From Alphaproteobacteria bacterium (GTDB lineage Bacteria; Pseudomonadota; Alphaproteobacteria; DSM-16000; Inquilinaceae), in NCBI GenBank assembly GCA_028277405.1, contig JANQGH010000069.1, positions 62,001-126,000 on the forward strand: a stretch of DNA of 64,000 nucleotides, written 5' to 3'. This document shows positions 9,411 through 17,619 of the stretch, piece after piece (positions within the stretch are counted from its first letter, which is position 1; each line of letters starts with the position of its first letter). Under the pieces are notes generated by a model that was not told where the DNA came from, did not search any database, and was given only the letters and a program-made list of their open reading frames with translations. Made by a program: the position numbers and the translations under genes.

Positions 9411-10115
9411 CTAGTCGGTTGTCGCCGCCTGCTCCATCGCCTCGCGCAGCTTCTCGACGGAGAAGTCCGGCCCCTTGGCGGCGCCGATGATGAACGCCTC
9501 GCGCCGGAACATCAGGTCGGCCGCGTCCGGCACGCCGGCGGCAACGCCGTGCGGCACCACGACCGCACCATGCCGGTCGGCATGGATGAGATCACCGTCC
9601 GCAACGTCCATGCCGGCGACGGAGACGGGACCGCCGAAATCGACCACCCGGACATAGGCGTGTGACGGGCCGACCTTAGCGGCAAGCGCCTGGAAACCCT
9701 CGGCGAACTGATCGATATCGCGCACCGACCCGTTGGTGACCAGGCCCACTGCGCCGAACGATTTGTGGACATTGGTGAACACTTCGCCCCAGAAGGCACC
9801 GAAGCCGGGCCGTTCGTCGATGTCCTCGACCACCACGACCTTCGGGTCGTCGCCTTCGGCGATGTAGGTGAAATAGTCGACCAGCTTGGCCTGCTTTTCC
9901 TCCGCGGATTGAGGGTCCGGCGTTTCGGCCTCGATCCTGACGGTCTTGGCATAGCCGACCATGCTGCCCAGTTCCGGCCGCACGCAGTGCAGATGGTCGA
10001 CCGTGTAGCCCGTGCCGCGCCGGTCCGGCGCGACGAGTTCCAAGGCATTGCAAACGGTCGGGGTGTCGAGGCCGCGCAAGGCGTTCAAAACATCGGCGGA
10101 CGAGCGATCGGTCAC
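9411..10115 (-). CDS. RraA / 4-hydroxy-4-methyl-2-oxoglutarate aldolase family protein
   Basis: 234 residues of the RraA-like fold, formerly annotated as dimethylmenaquinone methyltransferase. Family blocks seen are LDTPTVCNALE near the N-terminus, TNGSVRDID around 130, and the divalent-metal site region VADGDLIHADRHGAVVVP. Relatives act as oxaloacetate decarboxylase/HMG aldolase, or bind RNase E; sequence alone does not separate these. It converges on the SDR gene and lies just downstream of the LacI-type regulator on the same strand. Confidence 0.82.
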   Translation of the reverse strand: MTDRSSADVLNALRGLDTPTVCNALELVAPDRRGTGYTVDHLHCVRPELGSMVGYAKTVRIEAETPDPQSAEEKQAKLVDYFTYIAEGDDPKVVVVEDIDERPGFGAFWGEVFTNVHKSFGAVGLVTNGSVRDIDQFAEGFQALAAKVGPSHAYVRVVDFGGPVSVAGMDVADGDLIHADRHGAVVVPHGVAAGVPDAADLMFRREAFIIGAAKGPDFSVEKLREAMEQAATTD

Positions 10116-10196
10116 TGGGGTCTCCTTCGTTCGGGTATCGGCATCGTAAGTCGCCAGGACTCACGCGCACAAGACGCGTGGCCGCCGGCCACCGAC

Positions 10197-11180
10197 TCAC
10201 TTCGTTGTCTGGCGTACGACCAGTTCGGTCTGCAGCAGATAGCGCGCGTCCTTCAGGCCGACCGAACGCAGCGCGTCATACATCAGAGATACGGCCAGCC
10301 CGCCGGCCTCCGACGATCGGCTTGAGATCGTGGTCAAAGGCGGATGGGTCAGGTCGCCCAAGACATCGTCGCAGCCAACGACGCTGAAACCGTCGGGCAC
10401 CGTGATGCCGCGTTGCTCAAGGCCGGCGAGGATGCCGTGGGCGGTGACGTCGTCGAAAGCGATGGCGACCGTGGTGCCGGCGTCCAGGATGCGGTCGACG
10501 GCGCTCAGGCCCGCCTCGAAGCTGGAGACCTGGGCCGGGCAGACATAGAGCTCAAGACCCGCCTGTTGGGCCGCCTTGCGCACGGCCGACCGCCGTGACT
10601 TGTTCGACCAGGAGCCGGACGGGCCGCTGACATAGGCGATCTTCTTGTGGCCGCGCTCGGCCAGAAAGCGCACCGCCTCGGTCATACCGTTGGACGAGTC
10701 GATCAGGACGCGCGGCACGCCGGCCACGTCCCGGTTGATCAGCACGATCGGCCGCTGTTCGGCATAGTCCAGGATGCGCTTTTCGGGCAGCCGCGAGGAG
10801 GCCAGGATCAGCCCCTCGACCTGGCCGATGAAGCGGCCCACGAGGCGGTCTTCCTTGCTGGGGTCCTCGTTGGAATTGCCGAGGAAGACGCAATAGTCCT
10901 GGGCATCCGCCGCGTCCTGGGCGGCGCGGATCATGGGCGGAAAGAACGGGTTGGCCACGTCCGGCACAATCAGGGCCAGATTGCTGTTCCTGCCGGTGCT
11001 GAGCGCCCGCGCCGTATGGTTCGGCACGTAGCCGAGCGTATCGGCAACGGCCTTGATCCGTGCCACGGTTTCCGGCGTCAGCATGTAAGGCTTGGTGAAG
11101 GCGCGCGAAACGCTCGACCGGTTCACGCCCGCCGCCTGCGCCACCTGGCTGATGGTTACCGTGCCCCTGCGCTTGATCAC
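10197..11180 (-). CDS. LacI-family transcriptional regulator of the amino-sugar locus
   Basis: About 327 residues from a GTG start at 11180. The N-terminal helix-turn-helix (TISQVAQAAGVNRSSVSRAF) is followed by the hinge and minor-groove segment (YVPNHTARALSTGR), then a periplasmic-binding-protein-like sensor domain (NSNLALIVPDVANPFFP, VPDGFSVVGCDDV). An in-frame ATG at 11273 lies inside the palindromic operator and would add an unlike-family leader, so I prefer GTG 11180; this choice is inference. It is divergent from nagB, with the palindrome between them, so it probably controls nagB onwards, the ABC operon and perhaps itself. The inducer is probably an amino sugar or its phosphate. Confidence 0.85.
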   Translation of the reverse strand: MIKRRGTVTISQVAQAAGVNRSSVSRAFTKPYMLTPETVARIKAVADTLGYVPNHTARALSTGRNSNLALIVPDVANPFFPPMIRAAQDAADAQDYCVFLGNSNEDPSKEDRLVGRFIGQVEGLILASSRLPEKRILDYAEQRPIVLINRDVAGVPRVLIDSSNGMTEAVRFLAERGHKKIAYVSGPSGSWSNKSRRSAVRKAAQQAGLELYVCPAQVSSFEAGLSAVDRILDAGTTVAIAFDDVTAHGILAGLEQRGITVPDGFSVVGCDDVLGDLTHPPLTTISSRSSEAGGLAVSLMYDALRSVGLKDARYLLQTELVVRQTTK

Positions 11181-11252
11181 GCCTTGTCCCGCACTGTCTT
11201 GAGCGATGGCTGCATGCCCCACCCTGGCACAAGACGTCCTCGGAAACAAAGT

Positions 11253-11281
11253 TTGACATGCAACCGGTTGCATGGCTCAAT
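11253..11281 (+). promoter_or_regulatory. LacI-type operator overlapping the nagB promoter
   Basis: A perfect 18-bp palindrome CATGCAACCGGTTGCATG (11257-11274) with the central CG typical of LacI-family operators. It starts within a consensus -35 TTGACA (11253-11258). Seventeen bases later, CTCAAT (11276-11281) could serve as a weak -10, which places transcription start at about 11288, the A of the chosen nagB ATG. The same 24 bases (11251-11274) recur at 15283-15306. Confidence 0.8.
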
Positions 11282-11287
11282 CCGGGA

Positions 11288-12118
11288 ATGACGCTCAGCA
11301 GCTCGAATCCTTCGCGCACAAATGGCCAGGCAGCCCCCCCGCGCGCCGAGGCAGAACAACCTATCGCAAGCGCCCTGGTCGGATCGCTGCGGGTGCAGAC
11401 CTACGGCTCGCGCCAGGCCCTCGCCCACGCCAGCAGCACCGACATTCGTCGCGCCCTGACCGAGTGCCTTGCGCGGCAGGATCGCGCGCGCTTGATCCTG
11501 GCCGCCGCGCCCAGCCAAGCCGAAATGCTGGCGGAACTGGCGCAGTCGGCTGACATCGACTGGTCACGCGTGACGCTGTTTCACATGGACGAGTTCATCG
11601 GCTTGCCGGCGGGGGCGCCGCAACGATTCGCCGTCTGGCTCGACCGGCATTTCTTCGCAAAGGTGCCGCAGGCGGAATGCCATAAGATCGTGCCCGAGCC
11701 GGCACCGGAGGCGGCCGCGGAACGCTATGCCGGTCTGCTGAGCGCGGACGACATCGACGTCGTTTGCCTGGGCATCGGGGTGAACGGGCATATCGCCTTC
11801 AACGACCCGCCGGTGGCCGATTTCGATGATCCGCTGGACGTCAAAGTCGTGGAACTGGACCGGACCTGCCGGCTTCAGCAGGTCGACGACCAGGGCTTTT
11901 CAAGCCTGGACCAGGTGCCGACCCACGCGGTCACGCTGACGATTCCCCGGCTGCGGCGTGCGAACAAGCTGTTTTGCTGCGTGCCCGGCGGCCATAAGGC
12001 CGAGGCGGTGAAGCAGTGCCTGACCGGCCCGGTCTCCACCGAGTGGCCGGCCAGCATTCTGCGCAGCCATCCCGACTGCACGCTCTATTTGGACAAGGAC
12101 TCCAACCCCGATGTCTGA
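11288..12118 (+). CDS. Glucosamine-6-phosphate deaminase family protein (NagB-like)
   Basis: 276 residues from ATG 11288. The NagB signature CLGIGVNGHIAFNDPP is intact, along with TLFHMDEFIGL, which holds the catalytic aspartate region. The family converts glucosamine-6-phosphate to fructose-6-phosphate and ammonia in the cytoplasm. An earlier in-frame ATG (11258) is inside the operator. No Shine-Dalgarno precedes 11288, and the predicted transcript start coincides with it, so the message may be leaderless. The 3' end overlaps the SIS gene by 8 bases, showing tight coupling. Start-site confidence is moderate. Confidence 0.85.
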   Translation: MTLSSSNPSRTNGQAAPPRAEAEQPIASALVGSLRVQTYGSRQALAHASSTDIRRALTECLARQDRARLILAAAPSQAEMLAELAQSADIDWSRVTLFHMDEFIGLPAGAPQRFAVWLDRHFFAKVPQAECHKIVPEPAPEAAAERYAGLLSADDIDVVCLGIGVNGHIAFNDPPVADFDDPLDVKVVELDRTCRLQQVDDQGFSSLDQVPTHAVTLTIPRLRRANKLFCCVPGGHKAEAVKQCLTGPVSTEWPASILRSHPDCTLYLDKDSNPDV

Positions 12119-12890
12119 CCAGCCAAAGATCAACGCCGACGCGCTGTGCGAGGACTATTTCAGCGCAATTCAGGATCTGATGCGGCGCATCCTCGATGAG
12201 GAGTCAGGCGCGCTGGACAAGGCAGCGGAGATGCTCGCCGACCAGATCGCGGCGGACCGGCTGGTCCACGTCTTTGGCCCCGGCGGCCATTCCAACCTGG
12301 CGACGCAGGAGGTGTTCTTTCGTGCCGGCGGCCTGATGCATATCAGCGCCATCCTGGACGAGGGCACCATGCTGGCAAACGGCGCCTTGCGCTCGATGGC
12401 GATCGAGCGGACGCCGGGCTACGGCAAGGTGGTGATCGCCAATCGCGGCCTTGGCGACACGGATTTGTTGGTGCTGGTCAATGCCTACGGCATCAACGCG
12501 GCGTTGATCGATTCCGCGCTGGAGGCGCGCAGCCGTGGCTGCACCATCATCGGTATCAGCTCGGCGGGCCACGCGGCGAACACGGCCCCGGACCACCCGG
12601 CGCGCCACCCGACCAAGCAGAACCTGCAAGACGTCGTCGACCTGCATATCGACACCAAGGTGCCGATCGGTGACGCGGTCGTCGCCGTGCCGGGCATCGG
12701 CGAGAAGATCGCGGCGGTCTCGACCTTCGCCAACGCGTTTACCCTGAACTGCCTGGTCATACGCGTCGTCGCCAAGCTGAAGGATCGCGGTATCGACCCG
12801 CCGATCTGGCGCAGCGGCAACGCGCCGGGCGGGGATGCGGCCAATGCGCGCTTCATCGACAAGTTCAGGCACCGCGTGCCGACGCTATGA
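12111..12890 (+). CDS. SIS (sugar isomerase) domain protein, UPF0309-like
   Basis: 259 residues with a single SIS fold: phosphosugar-binding GPGGHSNLATQEVFFRAGG around 55-75 and SSAGHAANTAPDHP around 150. It matches the uncharacterised UPF0309 type rather than GlmS or MurQ. The family binds phosphosugars; a specific reaction is not established from sequence. It overlaps nagB and is overlapped by nagA (4 bases at ATGA), so it is expressed with the amino-sugar pathway and probably handles a phosphorylated intermediate. Confidence 0.85.
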   Translation: MSDQPKINADALCEDYFSAIQDLMRRILDEESGALDKAAEMLADQIAADRLVHVFGPGGHSNLATQEVFFRAGGLMHISAILDEGTMLANGALRSMAIERTPGYGKVVIANRGLGDTDLLVLVNAYGINAALIDSALEARSRGCTIIGISSAGHAANTAPDHPARHPTKQNLQDVVDLHIDTKVPIGDAVVAVPGIGEKIAAVSTFANAFTLNCLVIRVVAKLKDRGIDPPIWRSGNAPGGDAANARFIDKFRHRVPTL

Positions 12891-14038
12891 CAGACGGCGC
12901 GGAGATCCTGGGCAGCGACCCGGCGACGGGCGAAAGCCTTCGCCTGATCGTCGAGGACCGTGCGATCGCCGCGATCGAGCCCGCTGCCGAAGACACCGAC
13001 GCCTTCCTGGCCCCGGGCCTGATCGACCTGCAGGTGAACGGCTATGGCGGCATTGACCTGAACGATGCCGATCTGACGCCCGATGCCGTCTCCGACCTAT
13101 GCCGATCGCTGGCGACGCTCGGCGTGACGACGTTTCTGCCAACGGTCATTACCGCCCCGGAGGATCGGATTATCGGCGCCCTGGGCAGGATCGCAGCCGC
13201 GCGGGCGGCCGATCCCTTGGCGGCCGAGATGATCGCTGGGATCCATGTGGAAGGTCCGTCTGTGTCGCCGGAGGACGGGCCGCGCGGTGCGCATCCGCTC
13301 GAATTTGTGCGGCCGCCATCGATCGAGGAGTTCGACCGCTGGCAAGCGGCCTGCGACGGTTTGGTTGCGATGGTGACACTAGCGCCAGAGCATGACGGCG
13401 CCCTCACCTACATCGACGCCGTGTCGCAACGCGGCGTCCACGTCGCCATTGGCCATTCCGGCGCGTCGGCGGATCAAATCCACGCGGCTGTCGCTGAAGG
13501 CGCGCGGCTGTCGACCCATCTCGGTAACGGGGCTGCCGCCACGCTGCCGCGCCATCCAAACCTGATCTGGGCGCAGCTCGCCAGCGACATGCTGACCGCC
13601 ACCTTCATCGCCGACGGGCATCACCTGCCGGCCGACACGTTTGCCGCGATGCTGCGCGCCAAGGGACTGGACAAAGCGGTCCTGGTCTCAGACAGCGTCG
13701 CCCTGGCCGGACTGCCGGCCGGGGTCTATGAGCAGCCGATCGGCGGTAAGGTCGAGTTGAGCGAGGACGGTAGGGTGAGCCTCGCGGGCACGCCCTACCT
13801 CGCAGGCGCGGGCCTGCCACTGATCAACACCCTGCCCATCGCCATGCGCATGGCGGGGCTCGATCTCGCTTCGGTCCTGCGCATGGCCACGACCAACCCT
13901 GGTCGGTTCGTCGGCCGGTCGGAAGGTCTGAAGACTGGTGCGCGTGCCGACATTCTGCGCTTCCGCCGACCGTACGACCCGCAGGGGCCGCTCGACGTCG
14001 TCGACGTTTGGTCGGCCGGGCGGAGGGTGGCGCCGTGA
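12887..14038 (+). CDS. nagA: N-acetylglucosamine-6-phosphate deacetylase
   Basis: 383 residues of the amidohydrolase superfamily. It hydrolyses GlcNAc-6-P to GlcN-6-P and acetate, feeding the NagB-like enzyme. Visible features are PGLIDLQVNGYGGID at about 43-57, metal ligand E122 in GIHVEGP, H190 in AIGHSG, H211 in STHLGNG, and catalytic D269 in VLVSDS. Like the Escherichia coli enzyme it lacks the HxH at the end of strand 1 (LQVN), consistent with the single-metal subgroup. It starts in the ATGA overlap with the SIS gene and ends in a GTGA overlap with the next gene. Confidence 0.92.
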   Translation: MTDGAEILGSDPATGESLRLIVEDRAIAAIEPAAEDTDAFLAPGLIDLQVNGYGGIDLNDADLTPDAVSDLCRSLATLGVTTFLPTVITAPEDRIIGALGRIAAARAADPLAAEMIAGIHVEGPSVSPEDGPRGAHPLEFVRPPSIEEFDRWQAACDGLVAMVTLAPEHDGALTYIDAVSQRGVHVAIGHSGASADQIHAAVAEGARLSTHLGNGAAATLPRHPNLIWAQLASDMLTATFIADGHHLPADTFAAMLRAKGLDKAVLVSDSVALAGLPAGVYEQPIGGKVELSEDGRVSLAGTPYLAGAGLPLINTLPIAMRMAGLDLASVLRMATTNPGRFVGRSEGLKTGARADILRFRRPYDPQGPLDVVDVWSAGRRVAP

Positions 14039-15288
14039 TCCGCGCCGGCGTCGCGGTGATCGACATCACGCCGCCGCCGGGCCTGCTGATGGCCGGCTTC
14101 GCTGCGCGCACGGAGCCGGCGGAGGGCGCCCATGATCCCCTGACCGTCCGAGCATTGGCGGTCGATGAGACCGTCTTAGTGGTCGCGGACGTGATCGGCT
14201 TTCACCAGGAGATGAGCGCGCGGGTGCGCGCCCGCTGCGGCCTGCCCGATGAGAATGTCATGCTGTGCGCCACGCACACCCATGGCGGGCCGGTCTCGAT
14301 GCTAGGACGGCTGCATGCGGCGGCGGACTCCGGTTATCTGGGCCGACTGGAGGATGCCTGCGTCACGGCCATCGACCAGGCGCGTGACAGGCGCGTCGAC
14401 GCCGAGCTGTTTTTTGCAGCGGGTGACGATCCCGACGTGGCGCGCAACCGACGCCATGATGACGGTCCGATCGACCGAACCCTGCCGGTCCTGACGGTGC
14501 GCCGGACGGATGGGGACGTGCTGGCGATCCTGGTCAACTACGCCTGTCATCCGGTGGTGCTGGGCGCCGACAATCGGCAATGGACGGGCGACTATCCGCA
14601 CTTCGTCCGCGCCGAACTCGAGGCCTCCAACCCCGGCGCGACCGCGATCTTCCTGACCGGCTGCATCGGCGATCTGAACACCGGCCATTCCGCCGAGGCC
14701 TCGATCAGCCTGGCCGGCAATCCGGCGCGCAGCTTCCCGACCGCCGAGGCCATTGGCAAGCGGATCGCCGAGGCCGTCGCGGAGGGCAAAGACAGGCCGC
14801 TCGGCACCGATTGCTCGGCAGCCTTGACCAGCGTGACCCTAACATTTGAGCGGCGCGAACAGGCACCCTTCGAAAGCCTGCGCCTCTCCTGGCTGGATGA
14901 GGCGGCACACAGCGACCAGGCGCGCGCGGAGCTGTTGAAGATCTGGGCGGATTGGGCACGGGACATCGCGCCGCGTCCGTTGGACCCGCTTCCCGAGCGG
15001 GTCGCCATGTTCGATTGGGGCGGCATGATCCTGATCGGCATGCCAGGCGAGATCTTTGCCGCGACAGCCCTTGATCTGCGCGCGGCGCTGGGCGATCGGC
15101 CCGTGATGCTGGCCGGCTTTTGCGACGACAATCCCGGCTATATCCCGCCGCGGGAAGAGTACCGGTTCGGCGGTTACGAGGTCGACGAGGCGCACCGCTT
15201 CTATGGCCAGCCGGCCACAATCGCGCCGGGCTGCGCCGAGGCGATTCGCGATGCGGCCTTGGCTATCACCGGCGTCCGGCACGTTTGA
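14035..15288 (+). CDS. Neutral ceramidase-like / alkaline ceramidase superfamily hydrolase
   Basis: About 417 residues from a GTG in the GTGA overlap with nagA, with GGAGGG just before it. Family blocks are VIDITPPPGLLMAGFAAR at the N-terminus, the CATHTHGGP zinc-ligand motif, NYACHPVVLG, and GCIGDLNTG. These match the neutral/alkaline non-lysosomal ceramidase superfamily, which has zinc-dependent amidases. No signal peptide is visible, so the enzyme seems cytoplasmic, unlike secreted ceramidases. In an amino-sugar operon it may deacylate or hydrolyse an amide of the imported sugar; that is inference. Confidence 0.78.
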   Translation: MIRAGVAVIDITPPPGLLMAGFAARTEPAEGAHDPLTVRALAVDETVLVVADVIGFHQEMSARVRARCGLPDENVMLCATHTHGGPVSMLGRLHAAADSGYLGRLEDACVTAIDQARDRRVDAELFFAAGDDPDVARNRRHDDGPIDRTLPVLTVRRTDGDVLAILVNYACHPVVLGADNRQWTGDYPHFVRAELEASNPGATAIFLTGCIGDLNTGHSAEASISLAGNPARSFPTAEAIGKRIAEAVAEGKDRPLGTDCSAALTSVTLTFERREQAPFESLRLSWLDEAAHSDQARAELLKIWADWARDIAPRPLDPLPERVAMFDWGGMILIGMPGEIFAATALDLRAALGDRPVMLAGFCDDNPGYIPPREEYRFGGYEVDEAHRFYGQPATIAPGCAEAIRDAALAITGVRHV

Positions 15289-15313
15289 CATGCAACCGGT
15301 TGCATGCAACACT
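15285..15313 (+). promoter_or_regulatory. Second LacI-type operator, ahead of the sugar ABC operon
   Basis: The palindrome CATGCAACCGGTTGCATG recurs at 15289-15306 with the identical preceding GTTTGA. TTGACA (15285-15290), a 17-base spacer filled by the operator, and AACACT (15308-15313) form a plausible promoter, with start near 15320. It begins just before the end of the ceramidase-like gene. A bound repressor would cover the -35 to -10 interval. Confidence 0.8.
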
Positions 15314-15358
15314 GCATTCAAGCTCTGGCGTTCTTTAAGCGCAACCAAGGAGGGGAGA

Positions 15359-16651
15359 ATGGGAAGGCACACGAAGACATCGATGACCTTGAGTGCGGCG
15401 CTGCTGGTCGGCACCGCGATCGGGGCCAACTCGGCAGCGGCGGAGACGATCACCGTTTGGAGCGGGTTCCCTGAGATGGTGCCCTTCTACGAGCACGTCG
15501 CGGCGTCCATGGCCGACGACCATCCGGACCTGGAGGTCAATGTCGAGGCCATCGCCTTGCGCGAGCATGAACGGCGCATCGCGCTCGGCCTCACCGGCGG
15601 CGGACAAGGCACGCTGGTGATCGAACTGGCCGGCTCCACCGCCCAGCGCTACATCGAGAATGAACTTCTGCCGGCCGTGCCGGACGACGTTGCCAGCTTC
15701 GTGACGGGTGACGGCAATTTCTCGGAGTTTTTCATCAACACGGCCAGCGACGGCGGCACGGTGTACGGCGTGCCGTTGTTCCGGGGCCAGGGCGCCCTGT
15801 TCTACAACACCGACATGTTCGAGGCGGCGGGCCTGAGCGAGCCGCCCGCGACCATGGCCGACTACACGACCTATGCCGAGCAGCTGACCGAGCGGGACGC
15901 CGATGGCAATCCGATCGTGTCGGGCTGGAGCCTGCGCCTGTCCGGTGGCGGACAAGGCATTGCCGAGAAATTTTGGATCAACCTGTTCCAGTTCGGCGGC
16001 TCGGTGCTCGAACAGACCGACGACGGCACGTGGCAGGCCGGCTACGCCAACGAGGCCGGGCGGAACGCGCTGAACCAGTATCTGGTCAACCTTTACACGC
16101 TGGACACGGTGACGCCGGAAATGCCAGCCGACGCCGAGGCGTTCCAGCGCGGCCAGACGGCCATGTTCATCCGCGAATCCTGGGTCATCGGCGACATCGC
16201 CGCACGGGCACCTGACCTGAACTATGCGACCGCCCCCCTGCCCGTCGGCTCAATCGCGCTGCCCGTCAACCTCTATGTCAACGAGGCCGATGGCGACGGC
16301 GCGGACGCAGCCTGGGCCTTCGCCATGGCCGCCAACGAGCCGGAGAACCTAGTCTGGCTGTTGGAGAATGTCGGCTGGCTGCCCAACCGGATCAATGTCG
16401 ACTATTCGTCGGTGACCGAGGCCGTTCCACAATTCTCTGCCTTTGTCGATAACCCGGCGGGCTTTGAATTCTTCACACTGCCGGCGATCGGGCCGATCGA
16501 AGAGGTTCTGACCCGCCTTGCCGCGCAGCTTGAGCAGGCCTTCGCCGACCCGTCGTTGGCGGACGATCCTGACGCCATCGACGCCTTCCTGGCGGCCGCG
16601 GCGGAAGAGACCAACCGTATCCTCGAGCGTGAAGGCCTGCTTGCACAGTAG
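15359..16651 (+). CDS. Sugar ABC transporter substrate-binding protein (family 1, MalE/UgpB-like)
   Basis: 430 residues from ATG 15359, preceded by a strong AAGGAGGGG. The N-terminal signal peptide (TLSAALLVGTAIGANSAAAE) sends it to the periplasm. The mature protein starts ETITVWSGFPEMVPFYEHVA, typical of cluster B/family 1 binding proteins, and contains YGVPLFRGQGALFYNTDMFEAAG. It delivers a sugar to the two permeases downstream. Position after the nag genes and behind the shared operator suggests an amino sugar or oligosaccharide ligand; that is inference. Confidence 0.9.
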   Translation: MGRHTKTSMTLSAALLVGTAIGANSAAAETITVWSGFPEMVPFYEHVAASMADDHPDLEVNVEAIALREHERRIALGLTGGGQGTLVIELAGSTAQRYIENELLPAVPDDVASFVTGDGNFSEFFINTASDGGTVYGVPLFRGQGALFYNTDMFEAAGLSEPPATMADYTTYAEQLTERDADGNPIVSGWSLRLSGGGQGIAEKFWINLFQFGGSVLEQTDDGTWQAGYANEAGRNALNQYLVNLYTLDTVTPEMPADAEAFQRGQTAMFIRESWVIGDIAARAPDLNYATAPLPVGSIALPVNLYVNEADGDGADAAWAFAMAANEPENLVWLLENVGWLPNRINVDYSSVTEAVPQFSAFVDNPAGFEFFTLPAIGPIEEVLTRLAAQLEQAFADPSLADDPDAIDAFLAAAAEETNRILEREGLLAQ

Positions 16652-16670
16652 CCTGAACGTTTGAGAAACT

Positions 16671-16713
16671 GCCGTTCCGGGGCTGCCTCACCCCCCGGAA
16701 CGGCATGTTTTTT
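16671..16713 (+). terminator. Intra-operon intrinsic terminator/attenuator after the binding-protein gene
   Basis: Arms GCCGTTCCGGGG (16671-16682) and CCCCGGAACGGC (16693-16704) form a 12-bp perfect stem with a 10-base loop, followed by a T-run. It sits 19 bases after the binding-protein stop and 28 bases before the first permease. Placement is typical of hairpins that keep the binding protein in excess over the permeases, by early termination and by protecting the upstream message. Confidence 0.85.
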
Positions 16714-16731
16714 GTTCGATAAGGCGGGCAG

Positions 16732-17619
16732 ATGCTGCGCACCAAGAAGTGGCGGTTTGCGATCCTGGCGATTTTGCCGACGCTCGCGATTTTCGCCTGG
16801 GTGCGCATGTTTCCGATCTGGGAAACCCTGCGGCTCAGCCTGCATCGCTGGGACATACTCTCCCGCGATAAGCCGTTCATCGGACTGGAGAACTTCCGCG
16901 AGCTGTTTCAGGACCAGCTGTTCCTGAACGCCCTGGTCAACACCACGATCATCGCCTTTGGCGTGCTGTTCGTGACCATTCCGGCGGCCCTGGTGATCGC
17001 CGCCCTGATCTACCACCGCACCCGCTCGCGCTTCGCCGGCTTCTACGAGACCACCGTTTTCATTCCGCACATCGTGTCGCTGGTGCCGGCGGCGATGGCT
17101 TGGAAATGGATCTTCGACGCCAATCTCGGGCCGCTGAACGCAGTCCTGGAATTCTTCGGCATCCCGGGCCAGGCCTGGCTGTTCGACCCGGTGCTGTCGG
17201 TGATTTGCATCATCATCCTGTGCTCGTGGCAGGCGCTGGGCTATGCGGTGCTGATCTATCTGGTCGGCTTCAAGAACCTGCCGCACACCCTGTTCGAGGC
17301 CGCCAAGCTGGACGGCGCCTCGGGCATTCAGCGGTTCTTTTTCATCTCCGTGCCCCTGTTGCGGCCGATCACGCTGTACGTCTCGGTCGTGACGCTGATT
17401 TCCGGCTTCAATGTCTACGCCCAGGCGTTCGTGCTGGCCTCGGACTCGCAAGGCGCGCCCGGCCGTTTGGTTCGCGTGCTGGTGCTGGACATGTTGGAAA
17501 ACGCCTTCCGCAACTACCGCGTCGGCTACGCGGCGTCGGAGGCGGTCATTCTGCTTTGCATCGTGCTGGTACTGACGCTGGTCCAGTTCGGTCTGCTGCG
17601 CGAGAAGTGGAACCGATGA
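16732..17619 (+). CDS. Sugar ABC transporter permease (MalF/UgpA-like)
   Basis: 295 residues, about six membrane helices. The cytoplasmic EAA loop, which contacts the ATPase, reads TLFEAAKLDGASGIQRFFFISVPLL. The N-terminus (KKWRFAILAILPTLAIFAW) matches MalF-type permeases of the CUT1 family without the long extra loop. Its stop overlaps the next start (ATGA), so the two permeases are translationally coupled and form the membrane channel as a heterodimer. Confidence 0.9.
   Translation: MLRTKKWRFAILAILPTLAIFAWVRMFPIWETLRLSLHRWDILSRDKPFIGLENFRELFQDQLFLNALVNTTIIAFGVLFVTIPAALVIAALIYHRTRSRFAGFYETTVFIPHIVSLVPAAMAWKWIFDANLGPLNAVLEFFGIPGQAWLFDPVLSVICIIILCSWQALGYAVLIYLVGFKNLPHTLFEAAKLDGASGIQRFFFISVPLLRPITLYVSVVTLISGFNVYAQAFVLASDSQGAPGRLVRVLVLDMLENAFRNYRVGYAASEAVILLCIVLVLTLVQFGLLREKWNR

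Noticed and set aside
11258-11287. ATG 11258 as the start of nagB and ATG 11273 as the start of the lacI-type gene
   Set aside because: Both lie in the palindromic operator and before the predicted transcription start; neither has a Shine-Dalgarno sequence.
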